A DNA stretch of 64,000 bases from Deroplatys truncata. Lineage: Eukaryota > Arthropoda > Insecta > Mantodea > Mantidae. A model generated the notes under the pieces. The model did no database searches. It had not been told where the DNA came from and worked only from the letters and a program-made list of their open reading frames with translations. Shown here piece after piece: positions 23,192 through 33,437 of this stretch. Both the position numbers and the translations under genes were made by a program. Where the stretch lies: NCBI GenBank assembly GCA_030765065.1, contig CM060989.1:40415501-40479500 (forward strand), read 5' to 3'. How positions within the stretch are numbered: position 1 is the first letter of the stretch; each line of letters starts with the position of its first letter.

Positions 23192-24594
23192 CACTGCCGT
23201 TTGTGAAAATTGCATCACCAAGAAGGAAACGCATGAACTCAATGAATTTAATACCACAGGTTAGGTACATGACAAGTAACAAATGATAAACTTTTCAAAT
23301 CTATACCTGACCTTTGAGCCCTAATATTCAGTATTTGGTGTGGCCTCCATGCCGTGCAATTAGAGCTGCTATACGCCGTGGCATTGAAACAAAAAGGTTC
23401 TGAATAAGTTCCTGAGGGATTTCCCTCCACGCAGTTTGTATTCGAGCCCACAAATATGTGACACTGGTTACTGGAGGACCGTGACGCACCAGGTGCCGAC
23501 CAACCATATCCCAAACATGTTCGATGGGCGATATGTCAGGCGAAAGTTCGGGTCAGGGAAGCAATGGTACCTGTCGCTATTCGAAGAAGGATTGTACATT
23601 CCTCGCAATATGTGGTCGGACATTGTCCTGTTGAAATGTGACCTGTGGAGATGCCTGAAACAGGGGGAGTACCTCAGGCTCTACAACCATCGTTAGGTAC
23701 CGGTTGCTGTTCAAAGTGCCCTCAATTAGTAGGAGGCGAGATAGGTTTTTGTAACCATGGCGCCCCAAACCATCACACCTGGTGTTTGTCCTCTATGACG
23801 CTCAACAATGCAGCCCTCCAGGTTGCGCTCACCACGGTACCGCCGGGCACGTATGCGGCCATCACTGTAGGACACGTTGAAACGGGACTCGTCCGAAAAG
23901 ACTACATTTTGCCACTCAGCACCCCAGTGACGGTGTTCACGTGCGCATTGCAGTCGGAGGAGCTTGTGGGTTCTGGAAAATGGAAGCCGAGGTAACGGCA
24001 TGTATGCAGCCAGTCCAACGTGCAGCAGACGGCAACGAACCGTTGATGCAGACAAGTTCACACCTGTTGCAGTGCTCCAGTGTCGAGCCAACACTGTGGA
24101 TGAAGCTGTACGGTCTGTTATGGCCATGCGGACAAGATGACGGTCATCTCGTGCTGTGGTCATGTTCCGTGGTCCAGTACCCGCTCTTTGCTGCGTACGA
24201 CCTTTATCTATCCACTGCTTCCACACACGCATCACTGTCGTAGCAGCATGTCCTGTACGAGCCGAAATGTTACGGTATGGCAAACAAGCTTCCCGGAGAC
24301 CGATCATTCTGCCCTGTTAGAACTCAGTCACATGCTGATATGGCTCCCTTTGATGTCGACGAGGCATAGTGGCACTCACTTTGTTTCCACCTTGTTTGAC
24401 AGCTCTGCACTGACTACACTGGGTGCAACACTGACCTTGTCGGACCACACGAGAGGGCTCTGCTCGACCTACGTGTACCTCATCTCTCTGCAAACCTAAT
24501 CACTTATTACTTGCACACTCTTCTTCACTTCCACCAAGTTTGGAATTATTCGGTAAATTCTTTTTTGGCGTTGCAATTTTCACAAACGGCAGTG
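23192..24594 (-). mobile_element. Tc1-like transposon inside the LINE
   Basis: 1403 bp with TA duplications (23190-23191, 24595-24596). Terminal inverted repeats begin CACTGCCGTTTGTGAAAATT on both ends and match for at least 25 bp. The LINE resumes on the far side, so Tc1 is younger than the LINE. Confidence 0.93.
23320..24370 (-). pseudogene. Tc1-family transposase, broken
   Basis: Starts MPRRHQREPYQHVTEF at about 24367, with a stop just before the long open part (24307-23726). The N-terminal paired-like DNA-binding region holds GLREACLPYRNISARTG and VMRVWKQW, followed by a GPRNMT segment. The catalytic domain has VVFSDESRFNV (first Asp), a frameshift near 23750, TFQQDNVRPHIA (second Asp) and, after two stops, LSPDISPIEHVWDMVGRHL (the DD34E glutamate). 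The C-terminal WREIPQELIQNL and MPRRIAALIARHGGHTKY are typical of Tc1. Length and order are normal for the family (about 340 aa), but at least three stops or shifts make it dead. No promoter is visible in the short 5' leader. Confidence 0.92.
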
Positions 24595-24596
24595 TA

Positions 24597-25680
24597 GTTG
24601 TATTGAAAGAGGCAAGAATGGCACTCTATAGACTCCAACACGCTAAGCAACTGAAAATCTCTGAAATAGACTCAGGTTTGCTAAGAATTAGGAAACAAAT
24701 AGGAGATGCATCTTTAGAAATGCAGTCATACTATATAATTCCAATTAAACACTATATAAAGAACTTCAAGGTCATCATTAATCCTGAAAGTTGGACAAAT
24801 AAAACTCTGGAAACTCCTGAGAAAACTTTGATGTGTGTACAGACGGCTCAAGGAATGGCTCAGGAACGGGATCCGGAATAGATGGCGTAAGACTAAAGTG
24901 TAAAACGGTTTTTTTTCCCTTGGGTGAATACGCTACGGGTTTTGAAACAGAAATTTATGCTATTATTCAATGCATACAGGAAAACATAATGACAGCTTAC
25001 ACTGGTAAACAGACCCTTATCTTCTCAGATAGCCAGGCTGCACTTAAGGCTCTAAAGTTGTCATAACGTAACGTCAGGACTGGTTTTAAACTGCCTAAAC
25101 ATGCTCACAAGTTTGACAGAACAGAATGAAGATCAACTCATCTGGGTGCCGGGTCATAGTGGCATAGAGGGAAATGAAAAAATAATTAACTTACAAGATA
25201 AGGAGCAGCTTCACAATTTATTGGGTCAGAGCTGGCTCTAGGAATATTTCAATGTTTAGAAAGAGAGGCTATTAAGAACTGTTCCAAAGTAGGACATCAT
25301 AAAACCTGGCTTAAAATTCCAGTAAACAAACATGGTAAGCTATTTATTAGAAAACCATGTAAGAAAACAGCTGAAAGCTTACTTAAATGTATCAGACTTC
25401 AGCCGAGAAGATTTATTGCATTTCTTACAGGACATGCTCCTGTGAAAAAGCATCTTAACACGCTGGGAGTGTTTCAGGGCAACTTAGATTGTAGATTGTA
25501 CAAGAAAGAAACTAAAACAGCACAGCACATTATATGCTCCTGTGAAGCTTTGACTTACAGGAGATATATTGCTTTTGGAAAAAATGTTTTTAGAGCCAGA
25601 AGAATTTGAAACCATGTCTATTATGAGACTGTATTCCCTGGTAAAGGGTCCAGGCATAATGGATTGGCTTTAAGACGTTA
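24597..25680 (+). pseudogene. LINE ORF2 tail: RNase H and zinc-knuckle-like end
   Basis: The N-terminal piece of the frame (about 24618-24880) reads KEARMALYRLQHAKQLKISE, then around 24831 CTDGSRNGSGTGSGI, the first RNase H strand with its catalytic Asp. FETEIYAIIQCIQEN follows (catalytic Glu), then IFSDSQAALKALK (second Asp). After a frameshift near 25060 comes IWVPGHSGIEGNEK (the GHSGIxGNExAD motif). Farther on the sequence resembles HAPVKKHLNTLGVF, CRLYKKETKTAQHIICSCEAL and an ending like MDWL. Stops and shifts break it. It is recognisable as retroelement RNase H because all four motifs appear in order. Copy 2 at 40785-41875 is its sister. Confidence 0.85.
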
Positions 25681-25770
25681 CAGGTAACACAATAGGCCCA
25701 AGGCTGAAGTGCGTGCGGAGCAATGATGGAAATCTGTACCGAACAAGACAAGTTAAGAAAACATACGAAT

Positions 25771-25957
25771 GTAGGTAGCATACATTGAACCACTGTTATT
25801 TAAAGAACAATAGATAAAAAGGCTGAGATGTCAAGGGGAGTCAATAACCTATCTTGTCAATGTTGATAGATGAATTATCTAGGAAACTATTTAAGACAAT
25901 TACCTAACTTTTTCAAGGCAAGTTTAGCAATACTTTTACAGTTAATTGATAAAAAAA
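25771..25957. other. Short unassigned spacer
   Basis: No feature seen between the LINE end and the next HEL-X copy. Confidence 0.4.
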
Positions 25958-27732
25958 GCTTATGTGTTACATTCACATGACTTTTCTCTACTCTCTATAG
26001 CTAATTAGTGGGTATACAAATTATTCTTAAGAAAGTTTATTTTCATATCTACTCCATTTTAATCGAGATAAACCGTTACAGAAATAGCATTACATATTTC
26101 GTTACAGGTACAAAGGTAATAACGGTAGTCAATGTTTTAGAACTGGACGCTATGCGCTGGCCTTAAATTTCCGTACTCTTTCCAGTATCGCGAGAAACAG
26201 CTGAAAATCGACAGAATTTAAAAGAATGACAAATTATAGAACAACTCAAGCCATTAATAACGGAATCTCGGAAATGGCTGCTGCCATAAAAAACTTGTTT
26301 GGAATAAATTGTGTGTTTTAAAGAGATCTACATTTTTACTTTCTCTACTACGTATAGTAAGTAGAGGAAGTATTGTATTCCACCCAAAATTCGATACCGA
26401 GATTTCACCGGTAATACATGTTTTGAGATCCCCTGATTCCAAAAAAAAAATTTGGAAACATGTCTGTGTGTGTCTGTCTGTGAACAGCATAACTCAGAAA
26501 CGAACAGTCGGATAAACACCAAACTTGGTATTTAGGTTCAGTATCTTCCAGAGATGCGACACGAAGGTTTTCAACAAAATCCCCCTAACCCAGAATACCC
26601 TTTACATGGAACATTTTTCGAAAAGTTTAATTTTCTCAAAAATGGCTCCAACGATTTTGATTAAAATATCATATGTTTAAGATATTTTCATGACAAATAA
26701 AATGTATATCTTGAGTTTTCTGGGAATGTCTCCAAAAGTATTCTCCATTGTGAACGGCTTTTGCATAACTGGTAAACCATAAGAGATAGACAAAATTTTA
26801 CTACACAAAAAATGTAGATCGCTTTAAAATACACAATTTGTCATATACATTTTTTGTTGAGTGAACCATTTTCGAGATATTGCTTGTTATTCCCTTAAAT
26901 TTTTCAATACTTATTTTCTAAAATGGGAATTCGTTATTCATTTTTTTGTCTTGGATATGCAAAGAGTTATAATCTGTGGGAAAGGGAATGGTGCTGCACC
27001 TAGCAACCAGCTATTAAGAGATATGTGCTTAAAGGCTACTGTATTTCTATATTGCCCTTGTAAATATATATTCCCCTTACATCTACAAGAAAATTAGCAA
27101 TAAGATAGAGTCTGCAAATGTTTATCTCGATTAACATGAAGTAGATGGAGAATAAGCGTTTGTAAAAATAGTTTGTACAAGAGTAGAGAAAGTCATGTGA
27201 GTGTAACACATCAGATTTTTTTGTATAGTGCGTTTTCGTCTATTCCTTAACGCTTACCAGTTATACAAGATTATAAAAGATTCCTTCCGAATGAAGAGGT
27301 CTTCAAAGGCTATTTACAGAAAATTCAAGACATCCATTTTATTTCTCGTGTAAATATATTTAGTAGGTTGTATTTTAATCAAAATCTTTACAGCCATTTC
27401 TTTTAGACAGTCAAAAATTTCGCAAAATCTTCCATGTAAAGGATAGTAAAGGGGAGGTGGGATTTTCTTGAAAATCTTCATGTCTCATCTTTAAAACGTA
27501 CTTAACTTAAACACCAAGTATGGTATTTATTCGACTTTTCGTTTTTGAGTTATGCTGTTCACACACACAGAGGGAGACACATTACACACGGGCCTTTTAC
27601 TAAAGGTGCTATTTAGATTCGTTTATTCATTTACCACTTAGCCTGTATTTCCGGTGAAATCTCGGTATCAAATTTTTGGGTGGAATACAATACCTTTTCT
27701 ACCTACTAGGCATATGGTAGAGAGAGTAAAAA
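25958..27732 (+). mobile_element. HEL-X copy k, interrupted by copy l
   Basis: Starts TATGTGTTACATTCACATGA; the 5' motif ACTTTTCTCTAC follows. It breaks in the T run of GAGATCTACATTTTT (26333-26337), resumes TTGTATAGTGCGTTTTCGTC at 27219 and ends with hairpin CTACCTACTAGGCATATGGTAG to about 27728. The two parts sum to about 900 bp, one whole element. Confidence 0.92.
26338..27216 (-). mobile_element. HEL-X copy l, full length, nested in k
   Basis: 879 bp from ACTTTCTCTACTACGTATAG to AAAGTCATGTGAGTGTAACA...CATCAGAT. The hairpin stem is ACTTTCTCTACT with AGTAGAGGAAGT. The left flank is a T run of the host copy and the right flank a T run of seven; no longer duplication is visible. It has the same length as copy o. 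Confidence 0.93.
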
Positions 27733-28128
27733 ATTCACTAATTCATTCACAATGAAGACGACTTCACAGGCTATTCCCAAAAAAGTCAAGATAAACATTT
27801 TTATTTGCCATGAAAATATCTTTAACATGTGGCATTTTAATCAAAATCGTTGGAGACAATCTTTTGAAACTAAAAATAACGAAAATTTTCTCATGTAAAG
27901 GGTAGTTTGGGTTGAGGAATTTTTATTGAAAATCTTCATGTCGATCTTTGCAGGACGTCGAACTTAAATACCAAGTTTGGCATTTAACCAACTTTACACG
28001 GACACACATACGGACGTTTCTAAGAATCAGCTTTTGGATTCAGGGACCTCAAAACGTGTATTTCCATTGAAATCTCTGTATCGAAATTTTTGAAAAAAAT
28101 GAAATACTTTACCTACTTACTCTATTGA
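27733..28128 (+). mobile_element. HEL-X copy m, 3' half
   Basis: Follows k in the same orientation. ATTCACAATGAAGACGACTT to GTATCGAAATTTTTGAAAAA, with a degraded hairpin near 28110-28128. It looks like the remnant of a tandem array. Confidence 0.8.
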
Positions 28129-29720
28129 TAATAATTAAGACACGAGTATTTTAAGAAGGAGTTTCATAATTTTCATGCGAGCGTCTTAATTACCATTATA
28201 GTTAAGTTGCATACGACTTTTTATTCGACCACACAATAATTCAAAACTTTGAGTTTTACAAAAAGATATTACCTTGTTAGTTGTAATTAAATGCTCACAG
28301 GCCTTGGCCATCTGCTGCACTACTCGCGTATTTGAATGCATGCAGAAGATGGCAGAACTATTGACTCCATGCCATATTTATTGATTTTTTGTAGGCAACG
28401 TAAAACAAGACATATTAGAGCAAAGGAAATGAACTCAAATTATTCGAATATTAAAATTACAATAAATAGAATTTATTTTAAATACACTTATTTCATTGTT
28501 TATCTGGGGAATGGACTCCAGTGGATTGCTGCTTTGAAGGTGTTAAAAGTTAGGGAAGAGTTGCGCGCGCAGTTGCTCTTTAACTTACCTCTTACAGAAC
28601 GGAATAAGGATTTTAGTTTTTGAGTTATCATGATGTAAACAAGATCGTATTAAATTTTTCTACATTATAAAATTGCTGTGTTCACAATGGTGATGTGATA
28701 CTTGTTTCCCGCGTATCAGCCCACTTCCTCTTTAAAACACCTCATTGGATAACGTAGTAGCTAAAGACAAAAGACCAGTAGAGTGGAGGCTATTTATCCC
28801 TCCTGAATACTCTCGTAGACCGAGGGATATACTATAAATATTAATCGACCAAAGTAATTATAGTGAAATTGACAAAAACTTCTAAATAATATCCATGTAG
28901 AGGAATTATCCGACGATAGTAATAATTTTAGATCTAATTTCTATATCTACTTAGAAGAGGCGTTTGACAGAAATAGTGTGGCTGTTGTACATTTTAACAC
29001 TACAGCTAACTCATTTCTCACCCACCCCTCCCTTTTAAAGGTCAGGTTATGAGTCACTGAAACATAATGGATGCCGTTCTAGTACAGTTACGTCACATGC
29101 AATCAGTATTATAGTGTATTGAACCAAAAATTATTTTAAGAGACCTGTTTCATCAATCGCATCAATGGTCAAGTCGCCACTGACTAACAATATACTAAGT
29201 GGACTCGACGGCGCAACTTTTACCCTGAGAACCATGGTACAATTACTTAACATAAATTAGCAAAAGCGATGGACTCACTGAGCTAATATCCTTTAGGTTG
29301 CTACTGCCTTTAACGGTCTGCCATAATTGCTTTTCAAGAGCAGATTTCCTTTGAAACGACGGCAAAAACTTGTGAAGTTGTGAAGGTTACTTCTTGCGTG
29401 ATGTACGGGCCTAAACTTATAACTCAAGGAACATAAAATTTAATTCGTTTATAAAAAACCCGTGAGGGGCTGAGAGAAGTAAAGAAAAATGAACATCACG
29501 GCTAAGCATTTAAAAGTGCATGTCCGAGGCATTCAATTTAAGAAACAGAAATAAATAAGCAACATTTTTAACTTTAACCATACGAACGTTTCGTGAATAC
29601 GTTACACTAAAGGCATATCACTAATCCTCAGAGAAACTTGAAGTAAATAAGCGTTAATGACGGTAGCAAAATCAGCATCGATATCGTATAGGTATCTTAG
29701 CATAATATGATACTTTTTTT
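28129..29720. other. Unassigned sequence
   Basis: A 95-codon plus frame (28336-28623) spans a less AT-rich stretch but has no recognisable domain. The remainder shows no gene or shared repeat. Confidence 0.35.
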
Positions 29721-29924
29721 TTTACTTTCTCTACCGCATACTTAGTAGGTAGAGAAAGTATTACATTCCAACAAAAAATTACGTACCGAGATTTCACCGG
29801 AAATACATGTTTTGAGAAATTTTTAGATAAAGACTGGCGCGCACGTGTATGTGTGTGTGCGCGCGCGTGGCTGTCTGTGAACAGCATAACTCAAAAACGA
29901 AAGGTCGGTTAAGTAACAAACAAA

Positions 29925-30556
29925 GTAAAAGACAAGAGTACATAGACAAATTTATTATCAAATGTGTTTACTTTTCAACATAATCGCCATTAAGGTTGAG
30001 ACATTTGTCACACCTGTAGACAAGCTTTTCGATCCCCTCTGTACAGTATGTTGCCGCCAGTAATTTAAGATAGGTACGGACGTTGGTTTGAAGGACTTCA
30101 TCATTCTCGAACTTCCACCCTACCAGCCCTTTATCAGTCCAGGGAAGAGGTGAAAATCACTCGGCGCCAAATCAGGGCTGTACGGCGGGTGATTGTAAAC
30201 GTCCCATCAAAATTCCTGAAGAATTTGTTGGATGACACGAGCACTGTGAGGTTGGGCATTGTCATGAATCAAGACAACCCCAGACGTCAGCTTGCCTCTG
30301 CGTTTGTTCTGTATGGCTCTCCGCAGTCATTATGTCTCGCAATAAACACTACGCAACTCACATTTGGCGGGAGAGTCAATCGTAGCGGTCATGTTCCCGT
30401 GCCAAAAACTAGGCTCACAATGGCATGGTGAAGTTGACTGTGGCTGAGGGTAAAGTGGGGGACATACGTAGTCGCCCTCCACGCACAAACAGTTTCCACC
30501 GCTCGTGTGGTTGCGTTCCTGCGCGATCGGAGGTTGAAAATAATTAGCCCACCTAT
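29925..30556 (-). pseudogene. Mariner transposase fragment with internal deletion
   Basis: On the minus strand a short N-terminal segment reads TATIDSPAKCELRSVYCET, resembling the start of mariner helix-turn-helix regions. It jumps to LRRAIQNKRRGKLTSG and IHDNAQPHSARVIQQILQEF (second catalytic Asp). It then passes through NHPPYSPDLAPSDFHLFPGL (third Asp) to a decayed C-terminus ending in a LMAIMLKS-like stretch. The first catalytic Asp and most of the domain linker are deleted. Inverted termini could not be matched. It is a different mariner subfamily from M1, M2 and the M3-type elements below; it is most similar in style to M2 but differs in wording around the second Asp. Confidence 0.8.
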
Positions 30557-30613
30557 ATACCCCCACCCCCAACTATCCTTTACATGAAGCATTTTTCGAA
30601 ATTTTTTATTTTT

Positions 30614-31492
30614 ACTTTCTCTACTACGTATAGTAAGTAGGGGAAGTATTCCATTCCACCCAAAAATTCGATACCGAGATTTCACCGGAAATACATGTTT
30701 TGAGACCTACTGAATCCAAAAAAAGCATTTTTGGAAACATGTCCGTGTGTGTGTCTGTGTGTGTGTGTCTGTCTGTGTGTGTGTGTGTGTGTGTCTGTGA
30801 ACAGCATAACTCATAAACGAACAATCGGATAAGCACCAAACTTGGTATTTAGGTTCAGTATCTTCCAGGGATGCGACACGAAGGTTTTCAAGAAAATCCC
30901 CCCACCCCAGACTACCCTTTACATGGAACATTTTTCGAAAATTTTAATTTTCTCAAAAATGGCTCTAACGATTTTGATTAAAATATCATATGTTTAGGAT
31001 AATGTCATGAGAAATGAAATGTATATCTCGAATTTTCTGGGAATGTCTCCAAAAGTATTCTTCATTGTGAACGACTTTTGCATAACTGGTAAACCATAAG
31101 AGATAGACAAAATTTTACTACACAAAAAATGTAGATCGCGTTAAAATACACAATTTATGTCATATACATTTCTTTTGTTGAGTGAACGGTTTTCGAGATA
31201 TTGCTTGTTATTTTCTTAAATTTTCCAATACTTATACTTTTTCTCAAATTCGTTATTCATTTTTTTTATGTCCTGGATATGCAAAGAGAATGGAATGCGC
31301 CACATAGCAACCAGCGTTAAAATATTTGACTATCGCTTAAAAGCTACCATATTCCCCTTGCATCTACATGAATATTACCAATAAGATTGACATCTCGATA
31401 TCTCGATTAACATGAAGCATATGGAGAATAGGCGTTTGTAAAAATAGTGTGTACAAGAGTAGAGAAAGTCATGTGAGTGTAACACATCAGAT
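30614..31492 (-). mobile_element. HEL-X copy o, full length, nested in n
   Basis: 879 bp, hairpin ACTTTCTCTACT/AGTAGGGGAAGT, long (GT)n/(GTCT)n tract at 30743-30797, right end GAGAAAGTCATGTGAGTGTA...CATCAGAT. It shares the GGAATGCGCCACATAGCAAC block with copies l, u and v (subfamily B). Confidence 0.93.
30743..30797 (+). repeat. (GT)n/(GTCT)n microsatellite within HEL-X copy o
   Basis: GT and GTCT units; the longest example of the microsatellite found in every complete HEL-X copy, just before GAACAGCATAACTCA. Confidence 0.95.
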
Positions 31493-31928
31493 TTTTTAAA
31501 AAATGGCTTAAAAGATTTTGGTTAAAATACCATATACTAATGATATTTATTACATGACAAATAAAATGTATGTTTTGAATTTTCTATGAATAGCCTGTGA
31601 AGTCCATTTCTGTTGGAAGAATTTTTTTATAAATCCTAAACTGGTAAACGTTAAGCAATAGACGAAAACGTATTACACAAAAACTGTAGGTCTCTTTAAA
31701 ACACACAATTTGTTCCAAATAAGTTTTTTAGTAGCATAAGCCGTTTCTGAGATATCCGTTATTAGTGGTTCGAATTGTTCATTTCTTGGTCTTTCTCTTA
31801 AAATCCTGTCAACATTCAGTTGTTTCTCGTGATTGCATGGAAACAGTATGGAGTTTTAAGGTCAGCATATAGCATCCAATTCTTAAACATCTGACTATCG
31901 CTGTCTCTTTCTATCTATAACGAAATGT

Positions 31929-32091
31929 ATGCCTTTGTATTTAATGTAAACTGCTTTCTAAAATACTATTACTAATATGAACGTAAATGTTCGATTGTAT
32001 GCCTTTGTATTTGTTAATATACTTGTTCAGAATGTATTGGTCGTGTTATGACCTCGTAAAGTGACCTTAAATAAATTGTATTAAAAAAAGA
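31929..32091 (+). mobile_element. Short retroposon (LINE 3' end) in HEL-X copy n
   Basis: Flanked by a 10-bp duplication, AACGAAATGT, at 31919-31928 and 32092-32101. The insert ends GACCTTAAATAAATTGTATT followed by an A run. ATGCCTTTGTATTT occurs twice within it, about 70 bp apart. An A-tail plus a target duplication indicates target-primed insertion of a 5'-truncated non-LTR element; the parent is unknown. Confidence 0.75.
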
Positions 32092-32244
32092 AACGAAATG
32101 TGCAATGTAGTTATTTCTGCAAAAGTTTATTTGGATTAAATTGTAGCAGATAGAAAAATAAGCTTTAGTAAGAATATTTTGTATACCCACTAATAAGCGA
32201 TAGAGGGTAGAGAAAGTCATGTGAATGTATCACATCAGATTTTT

Positions 32245-32405
32245 TAATATTGTTTTATTCACGGGATACGGCGCTGGGCACTTATGATACAGGAAATTCA
32301 ATGGTATTTGGGAACGAAATATTTCAGGCCCTATGTCTTGGAGAACGGTCTTGGTGGTATTTGAACCACACACCTCGAGTTAACGAATCCATGCCGGGGC
32401 TGAGT
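32245..32405 (-). mobile_element. tRNA-derived SINE, family S2-like copy 4
   Basis: Minus strand: GGTACTCAGCCCCGGCATGG, GTTAACTCGAGGTGTGTGG and the B box GGTTCAAATACCACC. Spacing follows S2 but the tail is diverged. Confidence 0.6.
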
Positions 32406-32717
32406 ACCGCAAGTAGGGCAGAATGGCTCTTTTTGCTTCCAACGTGACTCCTAGAAGGGAGGGTTGAGGGTGGGACCCGAAGGGCGACCAGACCCCGGCA
32501 ATGATATGCGCAAACATGGACCGGTCCCTAACGGTTCCAGATAACCGCATCCGGACGCAGACCAGCCCTGCCCACAAACACCAAGCCCTGGGGGTCCTAA
32601 GGCTCAGGATTCCCCAGAAAGAGGTCGTCAGCAGTCCAACCAACGCCATGGAGAAACTTTTCTTAAGCGCATATCCACCGCGCCGTCACAAAACGCCGAA
32701 CGGTAAGCACTACAAGT
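32406..32717 (-). repeat. Dispersed repeat R5, copy 1
   Basis: The part TTTTTGCTTCCAACGTGACTC (32430-32450) and its neighbourhood match, inverted, 42090-42180. GC-rich; the 89-codon minus frame partly shares GVTLEAKR with the other copy. Nature unknown. Confidence 0.45.
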
Positions 32718-33437
32718 TCAAAATAGGCACTATCAGTAGTGATAAGCTTTGAAGTAGGCACAATCATTTATTCATTTACCGCTTAAAAACACATTTTGAC
32801 ATGACAGAATGTATAGAAATATCAAATATCCATAAACCGTATATTAAATTTATACATTCCACCATTCCCTTAATGAAGTATAAACTGTGAAGATTATTTC
32901 TTTAAATTTTCACTCTTCAACTACTATGTATTTTTCATGGCAAACCCTATTATCAGTTTTAAAGTAATTTCTCTCTTGCATACGTTTTACAGTTCCACGC
33001 TGGTTTGTAATCATTGTTGAGTCTGCTGTACATTGTTGTTAAACAGGCTATTGTTGCGTTTACAATGAAATACGTTTTTTAGGTCAGTTACTGTGTTGCC
33101 TTCGTGGGAAGTATAAAGCAATAAAGCCATCGTGTTAATGAACAATGCGATGTGTTAATACTAAAGTAATGGAATTCCAAGTCGTAAACAAATAGTTAAC
33201 CTTTTACTGTATGCTTTATTGCGCCAAGTAGCCACTATTTTGTTGTTATACGAAACAATGCAACTGCTGACGACAGGAAAGGAATGCCGGTATTACTATC
33301 TTCCTCAGGCACGTTGTCAACACTGGCTTATTGGTAGAAAGCGAAATATTAATTGCAATACTAAGGTTGATATTACATTAATAACTGCTACTGACAAAAA
33401 TAATGAAGTTAAGATTGGCAAAAGCTTTGATAATATA
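32718..33437 (+). repeat. Dispersed repeat R2, copy 2
   Basis: Matches 11915-12540 in order and orientation. Copy 2 ends exactly where the transposon at 33438 starts. A 74-codon frame at 33219-33443 is not conserved in copy 1. Confidence 0.75.

Larger units (their letters stand above)
23125..25770 (+). mobile_element. LINE with RNase H (family L1b) copy 1, split by Tc1
   Basis: Two parts, 23125-23191 and about 24597-25770, match an unsplit copy at 40785-41960. The shared DNA includes GGAGTTATGAAAACA, CTCTTGAACCTGACT, GGCAAGAATGGCACTCTATA and AGACTCCAACACGCTAAG. The copy is 5' truncated, holding only the end of ORF2. The 3' end of shared sequence falls near AACAAGACAAG at about 25750. No poly(A) or target duplication could be pinned. 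Confidence 0.8.
29724..32240 (-). mobile_element. HEL-X copy n, carrying three later insertions
   Basis: The left end is a perfect 12-bp hairpin, ACTTTCTCTACC with GGTAGAGAAAGT; the right end is GAGAAAGTCATGTGAATGTA...CATCAGAT. It carries a mariner piece (29925-30556), HEL-X copy o (30614-31492, in the T run of GAAATTTTTTATTTT) and a retroposon (31929-32091). With these removed it has the family length. About 60 bp of host around the mariner piece are also missing. Confidence 0.9.

Noticed and set aside
30330-30572. Several overlapping frames in different phases
   Set aside because: Only the frame with IDSPAKCE and IHDNAQPHSARV matches mariner; the others are shadows of it.
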